From Aromatoleum toluolicum (GTDB lineage Bacteria > Pseudomonadota > Gammaproteobacteria > Burkholderiales > Rhodocyclaceae): a DNA stretch of 64,000 nucleotides. Below are positions 1 through 8,753 of this stretch, piece by piece. The DNA lies in contig NZ_WTVS01000290.1 of the NCBI RefSeq assembly GCF_012911005.2, positions 1 through 64,000 of the forward strand, given 5' to 3'. The notes under the pieces are model-generated. The model made no database searches and was not told the DNA's origin. It saw only the letters and a program-made list of their open reading frames with translations. Position 1 is the first letter of the stretch. The number at the start of each line of letters is the position of its first letter. Made by a program: the position numbers and the translations under genes.

Positions 1-637
1 AAAAGCCTGATTTTTCGCGGGTTCCCGGCTTGTGTTTCTTCGGGGTTCAGGCAAGCTACCTTGGAGCCTCGGGGCGGGGTTTGGGGGCCGGAACAGGCCC
101 CCAAGGTGTTGCAGTTGCTCTTGCCCCGCAGGGGCACAAGCTCCCCTGCTCCCCGTCGATTACCCACATGGCCAGCGGAGCGCGGGGCCGGCTTTTGCAT
201 CCCACCATCTACCTCGTCGCCTCGGCGTCCAGGGGCACGCAGGACGGGCGCGGTCAAGGGAGAAACCGGAGGCCGCACGCGGAGCGCAGCCCGAAGGGCG
301 AGCACCGAACGGGTGAGGATTTCAGGGCGCAGCCCGGCCCTTGACCGGAGAAGCCCGGCCGGAGGGCACCATGACGACGAATAAAGGCGCGAGGTAGTGG
401 TGGGGTGCGGCCCCGCGCGTAGCGGATTCAGCGCACCAGCGCCGGCACACCACGGATCAGATCCACAGCCTGAACTTTCGCGCGCGAAAGTTCCTCGATG
501 CGGCCTTCAGGCCGGGCAAGCGGAGCGCGCAGCGCCGGCACGGCGCGGAGGCGTCAGGGATTGACGCCCGAAGGGGCGAGACGCCGCAGGCGGCTCGATG
601 CGCAGCACGAAAGCCCGGCCCCGCAGGGGAGACGCCC
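1..637. repeat. 637-bp long direct repeat, copy 1
   Basis: This stretch is repeated almost base for base at 52191-52827 and 55516-56152, all in the same orientation; only scattered single-base differences were seen (for example near 471 and 510). No convincing gene lies in it. It is GC-rich and full of short inverted repeats, including the dispersed palindrome at 472-493. It ends six bases before the stop codon of the HD-hydrolase gene on its right. In the other two copies the left edge abuts a leftward promoter, so a matching promoter probably lies just outside the window. It may be a single-strand promoter or an operon-boundary module. Confidence 0.95.
472..493. repeat. Dispersed palindrome, site 1 (in long repeat copy 1)
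   Basis: A perfect 22-bp palindrome with core CTTTCGCGCGCGAAAG and flanks GAA/TTC. It is one of 17 related sites in the window and is probably a protein-binding site. Confidence 0.9.
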
Positions 638-642
638 AGGGG

Positions 643-1290
643 TCACGCTTGCGCCTCGATCTGCCCATGCACAGCAGCACGCAACGACTCCAGCGCATCC
701 AGGAACCGCTCGGCCGCAACGTCAGCCGCCCACGGCTCCCACGGCCGACAACCGTAGATTTCAGCCAGCGGATCGACATCAAGCACCGGATGCACGATGC
801 CCAGGACATCACGCACTTCATGAGCTGCCCAGCCAATGCAATGCACAGCCTCGGAAGCGGCCGCCACCGAGTCGGCCCGCTTGTGGACGGCGTGCGCTGC
901 CGGCGACCAAGCGCGCAGCTCGTACCGTTCCGAAACCGCAGCCATCAGGCGAGACGAAACAGCACGGAAGGAAAGGCCCAGCACGTCCTTCAACGGAGAA
1001 ATGCAATCGAACCCAAGGAAACCTTCCTCGGCGTCGTGTAGAAGCTCCAGGAGCGCGTCAGAGGCCGGCAAAGGGGTGTCGCTCCACAGCCGGCGCAAAG
1101 CGAGCACCAGGAGCGAATGCTGGGCCACAGAGAGGGGCAGGGGCCATGATGATTCCCCACCCCAGCGGTACGTCCTCGCCAAACGCAAGGCAAGGTCACT
1201 GTCGAGCCACGCGCCGGGATCGGGATTGATGAGGTCGAGGCGACGGCCAGAAGGAAGCCGAACCCACGCGCGCGCCTTTGCCTGCGTCAT
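643..1290 (-). CDS. HD-domain phosphohydrolase (YfbR-like)
   Basis: A 215-residue soluble protein. It carries AQHS near residue 57 and LLHDAEE near residue 85, the metal-binding His and His-Asp pattern of HD-superfamily phosphohydrolases related to the 5'-nucleotidase YfbR. The likely reaction is removal of phosphate from nucleotides; the substrate cannot be read from sequence. The ATG overlaps the stop codon of the upstream protease gene (ATGA), so it is the last gene of a translationally coupled string. Its stop codon is six bases from long repeat copy 1. Such genes are common plasmid cargo, possibly adjusting nucleotide pools after entry. Family call is good, role is inferred. Confidence 0.8.
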   Translation of the reverse strand: MTQAKARAWVRLPSGRRLDLINPDPGAWLDSDLALRLARTYRWGGESSWPLPLSVAQHSLLVLALRRLWSDTPLPASDALLELLHDAEEGFLGFDCISPLKDVLGLSFRAVSSRLMAAVSERYELRAWSPAAHAVHKRADSVAAASEAVHCIGWAAHEVRDVLGIVHPVLDVDPLAEIYGCRPWEPWAADVAAERFLDALESLRAAVHGQIEAQA

Positions 1291-1814
1291 CGGCCGCCTC
1301 GCAAGATCATGAAGCCGCCCGAATAGGCGATCTGGAAGCGGTTGAGCACGTCCATCCCCAGCAGCGGAGCGGAAAGGCGCTCCAGGACGGCGATAGCCGC
1401 ACCCTCAACGGCGAAGGGGCCGACGATCACCGTGTTGGCCGCAGTGATGCCACCACGTTCACGGCCTGCGGCCGTGTCAAAGGATGTTGCGCGGCCAGCG
1501 CGGATGCCAGCATTGCGGGCGAGCTTGACCGGCAGCGTCGTGAAGCGCGCTCCGGTGTCCACCATGAAGACCACGGGAAAGCCGTTGACGGCCCCGGCGA
1601 TGTAGTAGTGGCCGTCCGCAGCGCGCGGGATGGAGTAGTCCCCATTGCCCAGGCGCTGCGCCGGCTTGACCATCACGGGAGAGGCCGCCGCAACGTCTAG
1701 CTGGTCGCCGGGGTAGCTCTGGCCGTCATAGACGATGTATTCGCGCTGCTGCGCGTGCGATGTTCCAATGGCAAGGCAGGCCATCAGTGCCACAAGGGCG
1801 CGAGTAGCGTTCAT
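1287..1814 (-). CDS. Secreted retropepsin-like aspartic protease
   Basis: A 175-residue protein with an N-terminal signal peptide (hydrophobic stretch ending near ...GTSHAQ). The mature part holds FMVDTGARFTTLP, the DTG active-site motif of single-domain retropepsin-like proteases of clan AA, and a late LLGMDVLNRF motif typical of the second half of that fold. The ATG at 1814 was chosen over longer in-frame starts because it has GGAG upstream and overlaps the previous stop codon. It probably acts in the periplasm as a dimer. A paralogous protease domain is encoded at 2988-3806. The target is unknown. Confidence 0.8.
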   Translation of the reverse strand: MNATRALVALMACLAIGTSHAQQREYIVYDGQSYPGDQLDVAAASPVMVKPAQRLGNGDYSIPRAADGHYYIAGAVNGFPVVFMVDTGARFTTLPVKLARNAGIRAGRATSFDTAAGRERGGITAANTVIVGPFAVEGAAIAVLERLSAPLLGMDVLNRFQIAYSGGFMILRGGR

Positions 1815-2212
1815 TGCCAACTCCAGCGATAGAAGCCAGTCAAGTGCGCGAAAATAGCGGCGTTCGCGGCACTGGCCAGCCAGGTGAAAAACAGAAAGGA
1901 AGCCTTCCGCGACTTGTGGCGGAAGGCATGTTGACCAATCAAGGCACCGGGCCAGCCGCATAGCAGCGCGATCCAGTGCAAAGACTTTTCAGACCAGCGC
2001 CAACGGTCAGCGACGGCCGCTGATTTGTCGAGGCCGTAGGCCAGAAAGGCCAAGTTGCTCATGAGCGCATAGGCCCAAGCGTAGTGAGGCCGGATACGCC
2101 CGGCGATGCTGGCGACAATTACGCCCCCAAGGAACACCGTGCCCAGCGCAAAAGCGGCCCAGCGATGGGCGATCCAAAAGCGATCCGCCAGTGACAGGCC
2201 CGGCGCGTTCAT
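1811..2212 (-). CDS. DUF1294 family membrane protein
   Basis: A 133-residue protein with about three or four hydrophobic segments. The conserved DUF1294 signature is visible: LAYGLDKSAA, then LCGWPGALIGQHAFRHKSRK. DUF1294 proteins are small inner-membrane proteins of unknown function, sometimes fused to cold-shock domains. Start and stop codons overlap both neighbours (ATGA), so it belongs to the same translationally coupled string. Confidence 0.8.
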   Translation of the reverse strand: MNAPGLSLADRFWIAHRWAAFALGTVFLGGVIVASIAGRIRPHYAWAYALMSNLAFLAYGLDKSAAVADRWRWSEKSLHWIALLCGWPGALIGQHAFRHKSRKASFLFFTWLASAANAAIFAHLTGFYRWSWQ

Positions 2213-2961
2213 TTCGCCAAAGCAGGATCAGCGGAGAGGCCCAGGGCCACAATCAAGCCGGCAGCCTCCTGCAAGCCCGCAAGGGACGACTGGATGAGTC
2301 GCGCCGGCACCAGCTCGGCATCCTCGGCCGTGGCTAGCACGGAGCACTTCTGTTCCGTGCTGCCTTCCTTGCGCGTCAGGTTGACGACATTGCGCTGACG
2401 GTAGCGCCACGTCTCGCAGCGCGACAGGCATTTGCCGTCCGGGTCGCCGGCCGTGGCCGCGTTCACCGAGTCCTGCGCGCCGGTTGCATTCCCGACATTG
2501 GATGCAATCGTGCCGATCAGCATGGCCAGCGGGTTCAGCGACAGCATCACGGAGCCGCCCCGGCCGCTTTTGGTGGCCAAGGGTGCGGGGTTCTCGGCAT
2601 AGTCGCCCACGCGAACCTCGGCGGTACGCCGGGTCGCGGGGCGCAGCGCCTGGAAGGCACCATCCAGCTCGTACACCACGTCAGCCTGTTCGCGGGTGTC
2701 CACCAGCTCGAAGCCGCTGGAGGCCAGCGAAGCCCGCGCGGCGGCCGTCAGCTTTGGGCTGGCCAGGAATTCGATGAAGACTTTGCGCCCTCGATCAGCA
2801 GTCAGGTCGATGCGCCCGGTGATGGCCACCTTGACCTCGGCGGCCGTGGCGGCCGCTACAGCAGCCGGAGCATCGTCGGGCACCGCTTCAGAACTGGCCA
2901 GCGCAGGTAGGGTGCAGCCGGCCGCAGCGGTCAGAAGCAGGTAAAGCGGAAGGTGACGCAT
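2209..2961 (-). CDS. Exported protein or lipoprotein of unknown function
   Basis: A 250-residue protein. The start at 2961 was chosen because GGAGG lies just upstream; a TTG ten codons earlier lacks such a site. The N-terminus is a signal peptide with Cys in TAAAGCTLPA, a possible but imperfect lipobox. An Ala-rich linker follows, then a globular region (about 50-120) with beta-alpha character, a hydrophobic patch LSLNPLAMLIGTIASN near 135-150, and a Cys pair (CLSRC). I do not recognise the family. Its position between a retropepsin-type membrane protease and a DUF1294 protein suggests an envelope function. Confidence 0.65.
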   Translation of the reverse strand: MRHLPLYLLLTAAAGCTLPALASSEAVPDDAPAAVAAATAAEVKVAITGRIDLTADRGRKVFIEFLASPKLTAAARASLASSGFELVDTREQADVVYELDGAFQALRPATRRTAEVRVGDYAENPAPLATKSGRGGSVMLSLNPLAMLIGTIASNVGNATGAQDSVNAATAGDPDGKCLSRCETWRYRQRNVVNLTRKEGSTEQKCSVLATAEDAELVPARLIQSSLAGLQEAAGLIVALGLSADPALAK

Positions 2962-2987
2962 GTTTTCCTCCTTGTTGTTCTTGATGT

Positions 2988-3806
2988 TCAATCGTCTTCT
3001 CGGAAATGGGTGGTGGAGAACAGCAGCGCCGATCCGCGTTGCTCGATCTGCACCATCCCCAGGATGTTCATGCCCAGCAATGCAGGGCCGTTCATGGTGG
3101 GCATGACGGCAACCTGGACGTTATGGGCACGGAAGGAACCGAAAACCACTTCTGCTACCGTGGCGACGCATCCGAAGACCTCGCCGGCCGCCGTGCTGAA
3201 CTGGCGAGGTTCGCATGATGTGATGCCCAAGGGTTTGGCCAGCGAGCCAGGAACGGATGTCACGCCCGCGCCGGTATCCACAATGAAGGTGACAGGCTGG
3301 CCGTTGATGCTGCCCGGCGTCTCATAGTGCCCGCGCTGATTCTTTGGCACGCTCATGGTGGCCACGCGCGGCGGCTCGCCCGCTCGTTGTGCGGCCGTGG
3401 CGGCAGGCTTTTTGCCGAAGTAATCGAAGGCAACAAAGCACAGGAACCCGATCCCGATCCAGACATAGGCGATGCCGGCGAGGCGCGGCCTTGCCATGTA
3501 GAAGGCCGCACCGGCCACCATCAGGAGGCACAAGACCGGATGGCTCAACACGAAACCTTTGAGCCATTGGGTCGTCATCAAGAGGGCGTCGTGTGGAGTC
3601 GCCCCATGCGCTATTTGCCAGATCGCGCCCGCGACAATCAGAAAGGCGTAGGGCAGCGCATTGGCGATGACGAACTGCAAAAAGGTGATACGGGGTTGGT
3701 CTGCGCGAACCTCGCGCGAACCGCGAAACACCTTCGGGTCATAGTAATGATCCTGCATGGTTTTCGCGGCCCGCTCTCGATACCAATCCCGGTCATCTGC
3801 GCTCAT
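2988..3806 (-). CDS. Membrane-anchored retropepsin-like protease
   Basis: A 272-residue protein. Residues about 30-130 hold three predicted membrane helices. A C-terminal periplasmic domain (about 155-272) holds FIVDTGAGVTSVP, the DTG motif of retropepsin-like proteases, and PALLGMNILG, the matching second hairpin. It is thus a membrane-tethered version of the secreted protease at 1287-1814. Carrying two such proteases in one string is unusual. Start is the first ATG of the frame with only a weak ribosome site; the upstream gene ends nine bases earlier. Confidence 0.75.
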   Translation of the reverse strand: MSADDRDWYRERAAKTMQDHYYDPKVFRGSREVRADQPRITFLQFVIANALPYAFLIVAGAIWQIAHGATPHDALLMTTQWLKGFVLSHPVLCLLMVAGAAFYMARPRLAGIAYVWIGIGFLCFVAFDYFGKKPAATAAQRAGEPPRVATMSVPKNQRGHYETPGSINGQPVTFIVDTGAGVTSVPGSLAKPLGITSCEPRQFSTAAGEVFGCVATVAEVVFGSFRAHNVQVAVMPTMNGPALLGMNILGMVQIEQRGSALLFSTTHFREDD

Positions 3807-3815
3807 GGCCAGCTT

Positions 3816-4871
3816 TCACTTACTGAAGACCACGGCCGGCACTGGCATCACCAGCTCAACCTCTACGCGCCGGTTTGCGCTGCGCCCAGCCTCGGTGTCA
3901 TTCGAGGCGACAAAGCAGGTCACGCAGTAGGAGACTTTCAGCTTTCGGGGGTCAACGCCACCACGGGCAAACGCGGCGCGCACAGTCGCAGCTCTTGCGA
4001 TGGCCAAGGCGCGATTGCCGGCCACGGTGCCGGTCGAATCAGTGCGGCCACGGATCAAGACGCGCTCGGCCGTCATGGCCAGTGGCAGCAGCTCGGACAA
4101 GCTACGCTTGGCCTCATCGTTCAGATTTGCCACGGAGCTAGAAAACGGGAGCGAGCGCAACGAACTGGAGGCAGTAGCCGCGACTGGCGCGGCCGTGGCC
4201 GGGCCGACTGCAACTACCGTCACGGGGCGCACGTCGTCGGTGAGCTGGGCGGAGCCGGCCGGGATGGCATCCGCTTCGGCCGGGATGGCGAGTGTGGCGA
4301 CAGTATGGGCGTCTAGCTTGGCCAAGACCGAAGGCTGCGGCCGTGCAGCCGCCTTGCCAGTCGCCTCTGGTGCAGCATCGGTGCTGCCCAGCATCGGAGT
4401 CTTGGGCGTTGGTGCCGCACACGGATTGCATGGCACAAAGTAGTCGGTGCCGGTTTGTGGATCGCGCACTTGGGCCAGCCCGGTGAGCACGGGCGCGCCC
4501 ATCAGGAGCACACGGGGTTGCTCGGGAGGCATCGGCGCGCATCCGGTTACGCCAGCGGCAAGCATGGACGCCCCTAGCGCCCAAGTCACAGGCGCTGGCC
4601 AGAACGGCGTGCCAGGATGGAGTGCGCGCCGGCCCTTGCGCGTCAGAGACAGTCGGATGGATGTGCCGGCAGGCTTGCGCGACAGATAGCCGCGGTCGAT
4701 AAGGTGGCGGGTTTCACCCAGGTACTCGCGCATCACGGCCAGATCGACAGCACCGCACAATGGGCGGCCCGCCGCGCGTTCCGAAAGCACCCGAATGCCC
4801 CGCACTTCGCCACGGTCGAGCGCACGCAGCAGCGCAAGCGCGGTTCCGTTCAAGTCGGGATGTTTGCTCAT
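3816..4871 (-). CDS. OmpA-domain protein with N-terminal winged-helix-like segment
   Basis: A 351-residue protein in three parts. Residues 1-85 look like a cytoplasmic winged helix (repeated helices, then SIRLSLTRKGRRAL resembling a beta wing). A hydrophobic segment (about 93-112, ending AAGVTGCAP) could be a membrane helix or an internal lipobox. After a Pro/Ala-rich linker, residues about 240-345 are an OmpA-type peptidoglycan-binding domain: RGRTDSTGT, NRALAIARAATVR, then ANRRVEVEL. This resembles a one-protein link from cell wall to DNA. Start at 4871 has AAGGA upstream. Confidence 0.75.
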   Translation of the reverse strand: MSKHPDLNGTALALLRALDRGEVRGIRVLSERAAGRPLCGAVDLAVMREYLGETRHLIDRGYLSRKPAGTSIRLSLTRKGRRALHPGTPFWPAPVTWALGASMLAAGVTGCAPMPPEQPRVLLMGAPVLTGLAQVRDPQTGTDYFVPCNPCAAPTPKTPMLGSTDAAPEATGKAAARPQPSVLAKLDAHTVATLAIPAEADAIPAGSAQLTDDVRPVTVVAVGPATAAPVAATASSSLRSLPFSSSVANLNDEAKRSLSELLPLAMTAERVLIRGRTDSTGTVAGNRALAIARAATVRAAFARGGVDPRKLKVSYCVTCFVASNDTEAGRSANRRVEVELVMPVPAVVFSK

Positions 4872-4874
4872 GGT

Positions 4875-5150
4875 TCAGTCCTTCACCAAGTCCTTGAACG
4901 TGGCCCCAGGCGTGAACTTCGGCTTGTGGGTCGAGGGAATCTTGATCGGCGCGCCGGTCTTCGGGTTGCGCCCGGTGCGCGCCGCGACGGCTGCTTTCTC
5001 GAAAGTGCCAAAGCCGGTGAGCTTCACCGCGCCGCCCTTGGCCACCTCGTTTTGTACGATGGTGATGAGGCTATCGAGAAAGCGCGTGGTGGCCGCCTTG
5101 GATGCTTCGGTGTCTTCAGCAATGGCGTCGATCAGGTCTTGTCGGTTCAT
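4875..5150 (-). CDS. HU family DNA-binding protein
   Basis: At 91 residues this is a standard HU/IHF-fold protein: MNRQDLIDAI start, LTGFGTFE, and the DNA-embracing arm with RTGRNPKTG followed by IPSTHKPKFTPG. It bends and compacts DNA and may help silence or organise the plasmid. A GGAG site precedes the ATG. It heads the coupled envelope string (OmpA protein, proteases, DUF1294, HD hydrolase), from which it is separated by four bases. Confidence 0.93.
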   Translation of the reverse strand: MNRQDLIDAIAEDTEASKAATTRFLDSLITIVQNEVAKGGAVKLTGFGTFEKAAVAARTGRNPKTGAPIKIPSTHKPKFTPGATFKDLVKD

Positions 5151-5165
5151 GGAAATCTCCGTGTG

Positions 5166-5309
5166 TCAGTTGAGAATATGACCCAGCACCTTGCCGCAAC
5201 GGGCGCAGCGCCGTTCATGTACTTGGGTTCCGTCCCAGCTCGAATAGATGGGCGTGGACAGCGGCGAATGGATGCCAAACAGGCAAAGCAGGGCGTTCCA
5301 CACCTTCAC
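5166..5309 (-). CDS. Small zinc-ribbon-like protein
   Basis: A 47-residue reading frame starting with GTG that overlaps the stop codon of the HAD gene (GTGA). It contains CARCGK near the C-terminus, one Cys-X2-Cys knuckle; a second pair is absent, though a Cys and a His occur near residues 9 and 13. The tight coupling and the clean fit between its neighbours support it being real. Function unknown. Confidence 0.5.
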   Translation of the reverse strand: MKVWNALLCLFGIHSPLSTPIYSSWDGTQVHERRCARCGKVLGHILN

Positions 5310-5830
5310 GGTGCGGCCCACATCACGCGGGTGAGCTGAAGCAGCGACTCCCCGGTAAGTCCGTCCAGATACTCGGTGGCCACCAGCCGGCGTGTATCTG
5401 GAAATTCCTGCACGCGGTCATCGAGGGCAGCCCACTGGGTGACGCCGTACTCGCGGACAACGCAAAGGATCTCGTCCAGCCTGGTGCAATCAGGCAAAAC
5501 GGGCGTGCAGCCGATAACGCGCTCGCGCAGCTCGATGGAGAAGAAGTTGCGCAGCTCATCCAGCGTGTGCGTCTCGCGCCAGTTGGACGAAATCACCACA
5601 TCAACATCGGGATGCGTTCGCAGCCATGTTTCCAGCAGGGGCAGGTAAATCAGCGTGCCAGACTGGCCAGGGTGTAGAACCCCGTCGATGTCCAGCATCA
5701 GGACGGGGCCACGGGGAGCACGCTGAAGCGCCCATCGTGTTGCGCGTTGAGTCGCCGGCAGACTTTCGCGCGCGAAAGTCGGGGCGACGGTCGGGCGAAT
5801 GCCGACGAAGCGGAGTAGGGCGCTCATCAT
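5306..5830 (-). CDS. HAD-like hydrolase domain protein
   Basis: About 174 residues. VLMLDIDGVLHPG gives the nucleophile and acid/base Asp of the HAD superfamily, VVISSNWRE the second motif, and WAALDDR the late Asp motif, the pattern of the HAD domains seen in RNA-repair-type and plasmid proteins. The start at 5830 overlaps the DUF1173 stop (ATGA). Codons near 18-22 read FARES because the dispersed palindrome (5761-5780) lies within the gene. Substrate unknown. Confidence 0.75.
   Translation of the reverse strand: MMSALLRFVGIRPTVAPTFARESLPATQRATRWALQRAPRGPVLMLDIDGVLHPGQSGTLIYLPLLETWLRTHPDVDVVISSNWRETHTLDELRNFFSIELRERVIGCTPVLPDCTRLDEILCVVREYGVTQWAALDDRVQEFPDTRRLVATEYLDGLTGESLLQLTRVMWAAP
5761..5780. 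repeat. Dispersed palindrome, site 2
   Basis: A perfect 20-bp palindrome with the CTTTCGCGCGCGAAAG core, inside the HAD gene about 51-70 nt after its start codon. Confidence 0.9.
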
Positions 5831-7038
5831 CGGCCGTGCTCCGGCAGCGCCGGCAGCGCCGGCATAGGAGCCTCGCCAGCCACCCACTTCCATGAAGGGA
5901 GCTTGCTTTCCGCAATCAATTCATCGACGGCGGCCGCATAGTCTTCACTGGCCCCAGGCGGAACCACGTACATGGCGGTCGGCTCCGGCTCGGTATCCGA
6001 AGCCACCGCGCAGGCCAGTGGCCGCGTGGAAGGCAGGTTGTACCGCATCCCTTTCATGAAGCGCCGGTTCTGCTGCGTCAGAGCATCGAGCGCCATCTTC
6101 TCGAAGGTGCTTTCAAACGGAATCCAGTTCTCGGTCACGCACATCAGCGCGACTTCCTCCAGCGAGGCCACGCCGGTAGCGCCGATGCTGAAAGTGCCGA
6201 TCATCATCAGGTGGGTGCCCTCCAAGGCATCCCACAGGCCCAGCTCCACCTCGAATCTCTTGAGCAGCCTCTTGTAGATGTCGTCGTTCATCATGAAGTG
6301 GCAATCGGGCAGGTGCTTGAGGACGATCTTGTGCCCGTAGCGCGACTGAGCCAGTTCCTTCACCTCCCCCACCACCAGCATCAAGCGCCGGGTGCCCTTC
6401 TCGGGCGTGGCGATTCGCATCATCTGCGCGAGTCGCCGCTGGGTGATTTCGTTCTTCTTCTCGGCGTTGAACGATTCGGGCATGTAGAGCATTCCGGCCA
6501 AGCTCGCGCCTTTTGCAGTCTTGTCCTCGGCTGCTTGCAGCAGATACTTGCGGATCACGTACCAACTGCGCTTGCCGGCCATCGTCGGTGCCCATCGGTT
6601 GAAGCCCGCTTCTTCCCACAGGTAATGCAGGGTGCCGCGCAGGGTCAGTTTGTTGCCATCGGTCTTGACGCTATCCGTCTCCTTTCCGCTCGGTGCCGGC
6701 GCGGATCGGCTGGCCCCCTTGGACAGCGCGAAGTCGAACTTCAGCGCCGTGGTGCCTTCGTCGGGGTTCTCCTGGATCGCGGAGCCAATGACTTGGCCAA
6801 GCCCGGACAGCTCGGGCGGCGGCTCGTAGGAATCGCAGGCCGGGGCGTGGCCGCTACCAGAATTGGGCATCCGTTTGATGAGGTACTTGTCATCGACCTT
6901 GGCCACGTACATTTCAATGCCAGGGGTACGGCACAGGCACAGCGGCCGCTCCCGCGAGCTGTAGATATTGGCCAGCAGCTCGGACAAGGCTGGGTCGTCT
7001 GAATGAATGGATTGCCCGCCAATCTGGTAGATCGCCAT
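5827..7038 (-). CDS. DUF1173 family protein
   Basis: A 403-residue protein beginning MAIYQIGGQSIHS, with PLCLCRTPGIEMYVAK near residue 32 as in DUF1173, a family of unknown function found mostly on integrative elements and large plasmids. A Cys/His cluster (CLCR ... GHAPACD) near the N-terminus could bind metal. GGGAG precedes the ATG. It lies between the zeta-type toxin gene and the HAD gene. Confidence 0.75.
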   Translation of the reverse strand: MAIYQIGGQSIHSDDPALSELLANIYSSRERPLCLCRTPGIEMYVAKVDDKYLIKRMPNSGSGHAPACDSYEPPPELSGLGQVIGSAIQENPDEGTTALKFDFALSKGASRSAPAPSGKETDSVKTDGNKLTLRGTLHYLWEEAGFNRWAPTMAGKRSWYVIRKYLLQAAEDKTAKGASLAGMLYMPESFNAEKKNEITQRRLAQMMRIATPEKGTRRLMLVVGEVKELAQSRYGHKIVLKHLPDCHFMMNDDIYKRLLKRFEVELGLWDALEGTHLMMIGTFSIGATGVASLEEVALMCVTENWIPFESTFEKMALDALTQQNRRFMKGMRYNLPSTRPLACAVASDTEPEPTAMYVVPPGASEDYAAAVDELIAESKLPSWKWVAGEAPMPALPALPEHGR

Positions 7039-7053
7039 GTTTTTCTCCCTTGC

Positions 7054-8736
7054 TTACCGGCCCATGTCCCGGCCCACGTCCCGCGCGTTCTCCCGCGCAG
7101 GCTCTTTGCCCTGCTCGTACACCTGACTCTTTTCGTTGCCGTGCTGGATCGTCACTTTCTCGCCTACCCGGACATCCCGATCCAGCCCTTCCTTCTCGTA
7201 GCGCACAGCCACCATGTCGGACATCTTCACCAGGGCGTGATGCGATGAGGTGGCCACCACTTCGCCCTTCACGTCCTGCTTGAGTTCTTGCGCATCCAGC
7301 ACCACCAAGCCCCGATGACTGGCGGCCATGTCGATCACGCGCCGCGATTCATCCACGGTGACACTTCCCTCCGGGACGCGGCCCCGATGAAGCTGCTCGG
7401 ACAGCTCGGCACGCGCATTGAAGTAGCTGGTTTCCCGCTGGTCTTGACTGGTCTGAGGTGTCCAGCTCTGCTTGATGTCGTGAAGCTGCTTGTAGGCCCC
7501 GTCCAGCTCCGGGTGGCGCTCCAGCGCCTCCCGCTTGGTGAGCTGGTCGAATGCCTGGGCGCGCTGATAGGCCGGGGTCTGCTCGAAATGGGCCAAGTCG
7601 TTTCGAGCCGCTTCGAGCTTGGCCGCCAGCTCGTCACGGTCGGCCAGCACCGGCCGCGCGGTGCGCTCCTGTTCCGGCCGCAAGGCATCAGCGTAGGCCC
7701 GCTTCAGGGCCTCGTCGTTGCCCCCGATGTACTTGCCATACTCCCGCACACCCTCCTTCTCGGTGTACGTGGTCTGCCCCGGCGTCGAGGCCGACTCCCG
7801 GCCATTGGGAAGGCGCTCGGTGCGGATCACATAGGGCTGGTCTTCAGCCTTGGCATCCCGGAAGGCCCTGGCGGCTTCATTGACGTTGCTGTAGTCCTTC
7901 GCATCGTTCTTGGCCACGGTGCCCACGGTGTAGGTCACGTTGTCGCGCACACCTTCCCGCTGCTTGGCCAGCGTATTGATGTCGTCCAGGGCGGACACGT
8001 AATCGCGCCGCTCGGCGTGCGTCCAGGCGCGCCCGCGCTCCTGCTCCAACACATCAACCGCTGCTGCTCGCCGTTTCCACTCTCCGCGCTCTTGGCTGTT
8101 CTCGTAGATTTGCCGTTGGTTGGCGTCATAGACGCGCACCGAGTCGGTGAGCTTGTCGCGCTCCAAGGCGCGCACGGACTCCACCATGCCGTTGTAGGCG
8201 TTGTCGTGCTGTTCCTTGTTGACGAACCGCCCGGTGCCGCGCTCGGCCACCTGTTCCTCGAAGCGCAGCCGTGCGCGGGTCACTGAGGTTTCCGGGTTGA
8301 CGGCCAACACTCTGGCCTCCACCTCGTAACCCTGTTCCTTCAGGCGAGTGGTCAAGTCCCGGATGTTCTCCGGGCTGCGCATCGTGCCGTCCACCACCAG
8401 ATTGCGGCGGTTCTCCACGGCGGCCAGCGTGAGGCGGGTAGCCCATTCGCCGGCCTCTTTCTGCGTTCGGTCGGCGGCGTGCTGGGGGTCTTCGCGCGAA
8501 AGCTGCTTGTAGCGCGGGTTTTCCTCGCGCATCCGGTCGGCGTCGATCACCACAGCGCCACCGTTGGCGCGCAGCTCGCGGATCGCCTCGGCCGCCAGCG
8601 CCGATTTACCCGATCCCGGTTGGCCACCCAACAGGATCGCCTTCGGATTCTCCTGCGCCGTCGTTCTTGCCAGTGCATCGCGCTCTACGTCTTTGTAGGC
8701 GCTCTCCATTGCGTACTTGGAAACCTCCCCAGCCAT
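7054..8736 (-). CDS. Zeta-toxin family kinase fused to a C-terminal KfrB-type domain
   Basis: A 560-residue protein. Residues 1-220 form a zeta-toxin P-loop kinase: GGQPGSGKS at 37-45, VIDADRMR near 63-70, and an Arg-rich RARLRF segment near 154. Zeta toxins phosphorylate UDP-N-acetyl sugars and block wall synthesis. The middle is charged and helical. Residues about 395-548 (FDQLTKREALERHPELDGAY ... EVVATSSHHALVKMSDMVAV ... SQVYEQGKEPA) match the C-terminus of the Fic protein at 9521-10609; the end corresponds to the KfrB domain of IncP plasmids. GGAGG precedes the ATG. A candidate antitoxin gene lies 17 bases upstream. Confidence 0.85.
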   Translation of the reverse strand: MAGEVSKYAMESAYKDVERDALARTTAQENPKAILLGGQPGSGKSALAAEAIRELRANGGAVVIDADRMREENPRYKQLSREDPQHAADRTQKEAGEWATRLTLAAVENRRNLVVDGTMRSPENIRDLTTRLKEQGYEVEARVLAVNPETSVTRARLRFEEQVAERGTGRFVNKEQHDNAYNGMVESVRALERDKLTDSVRVYDANQRQIYENSQERGEWKRRAAAVDVLEQERGRAWTHAERRDYVSALDDINTLAKQREGVRDNVTYTVGTVAKNDAKDYSNVNEAARAFRDAKAEDQPYVIRTERLPNGRESASTPGQTTYTEKEGVREYGKYIGGNDEALKRAYADALRPEQERTARPVLADRDELAAKLEAARNDLAHFEQTPAYQRAQAFDQLTKREALERHPELDGAYKQLHDIKQSWTPQTSQDQRETSYFNARAELSEQLHRGRVPEGSVTVDESRRVIDMAASHRGLVVLDAQELKQDVKGEVVATSSHHALVKMSDMVAVRYEKEGLDRDVRVGEKVTIQHGNEKSQVYEQGKEPARENARDVGRDMGR

Positions 8737-8753
8737 TTGTCTGCCCTCCTGCC

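Noticed and set aside
498..1229. Long rightward open frame opposite the HD-hydrolase gene
   Set aside because: Arg/Pro-rich, no family motif, and mostly the opposite strand of a recognisable gene; typical of GC-rich DNA.
8491..8500. TTCGCGCGAA in the zeta gene as another dispersed palindrome
   Set aside because: Lacks two central bases and one arm base; spacing differs from the family.
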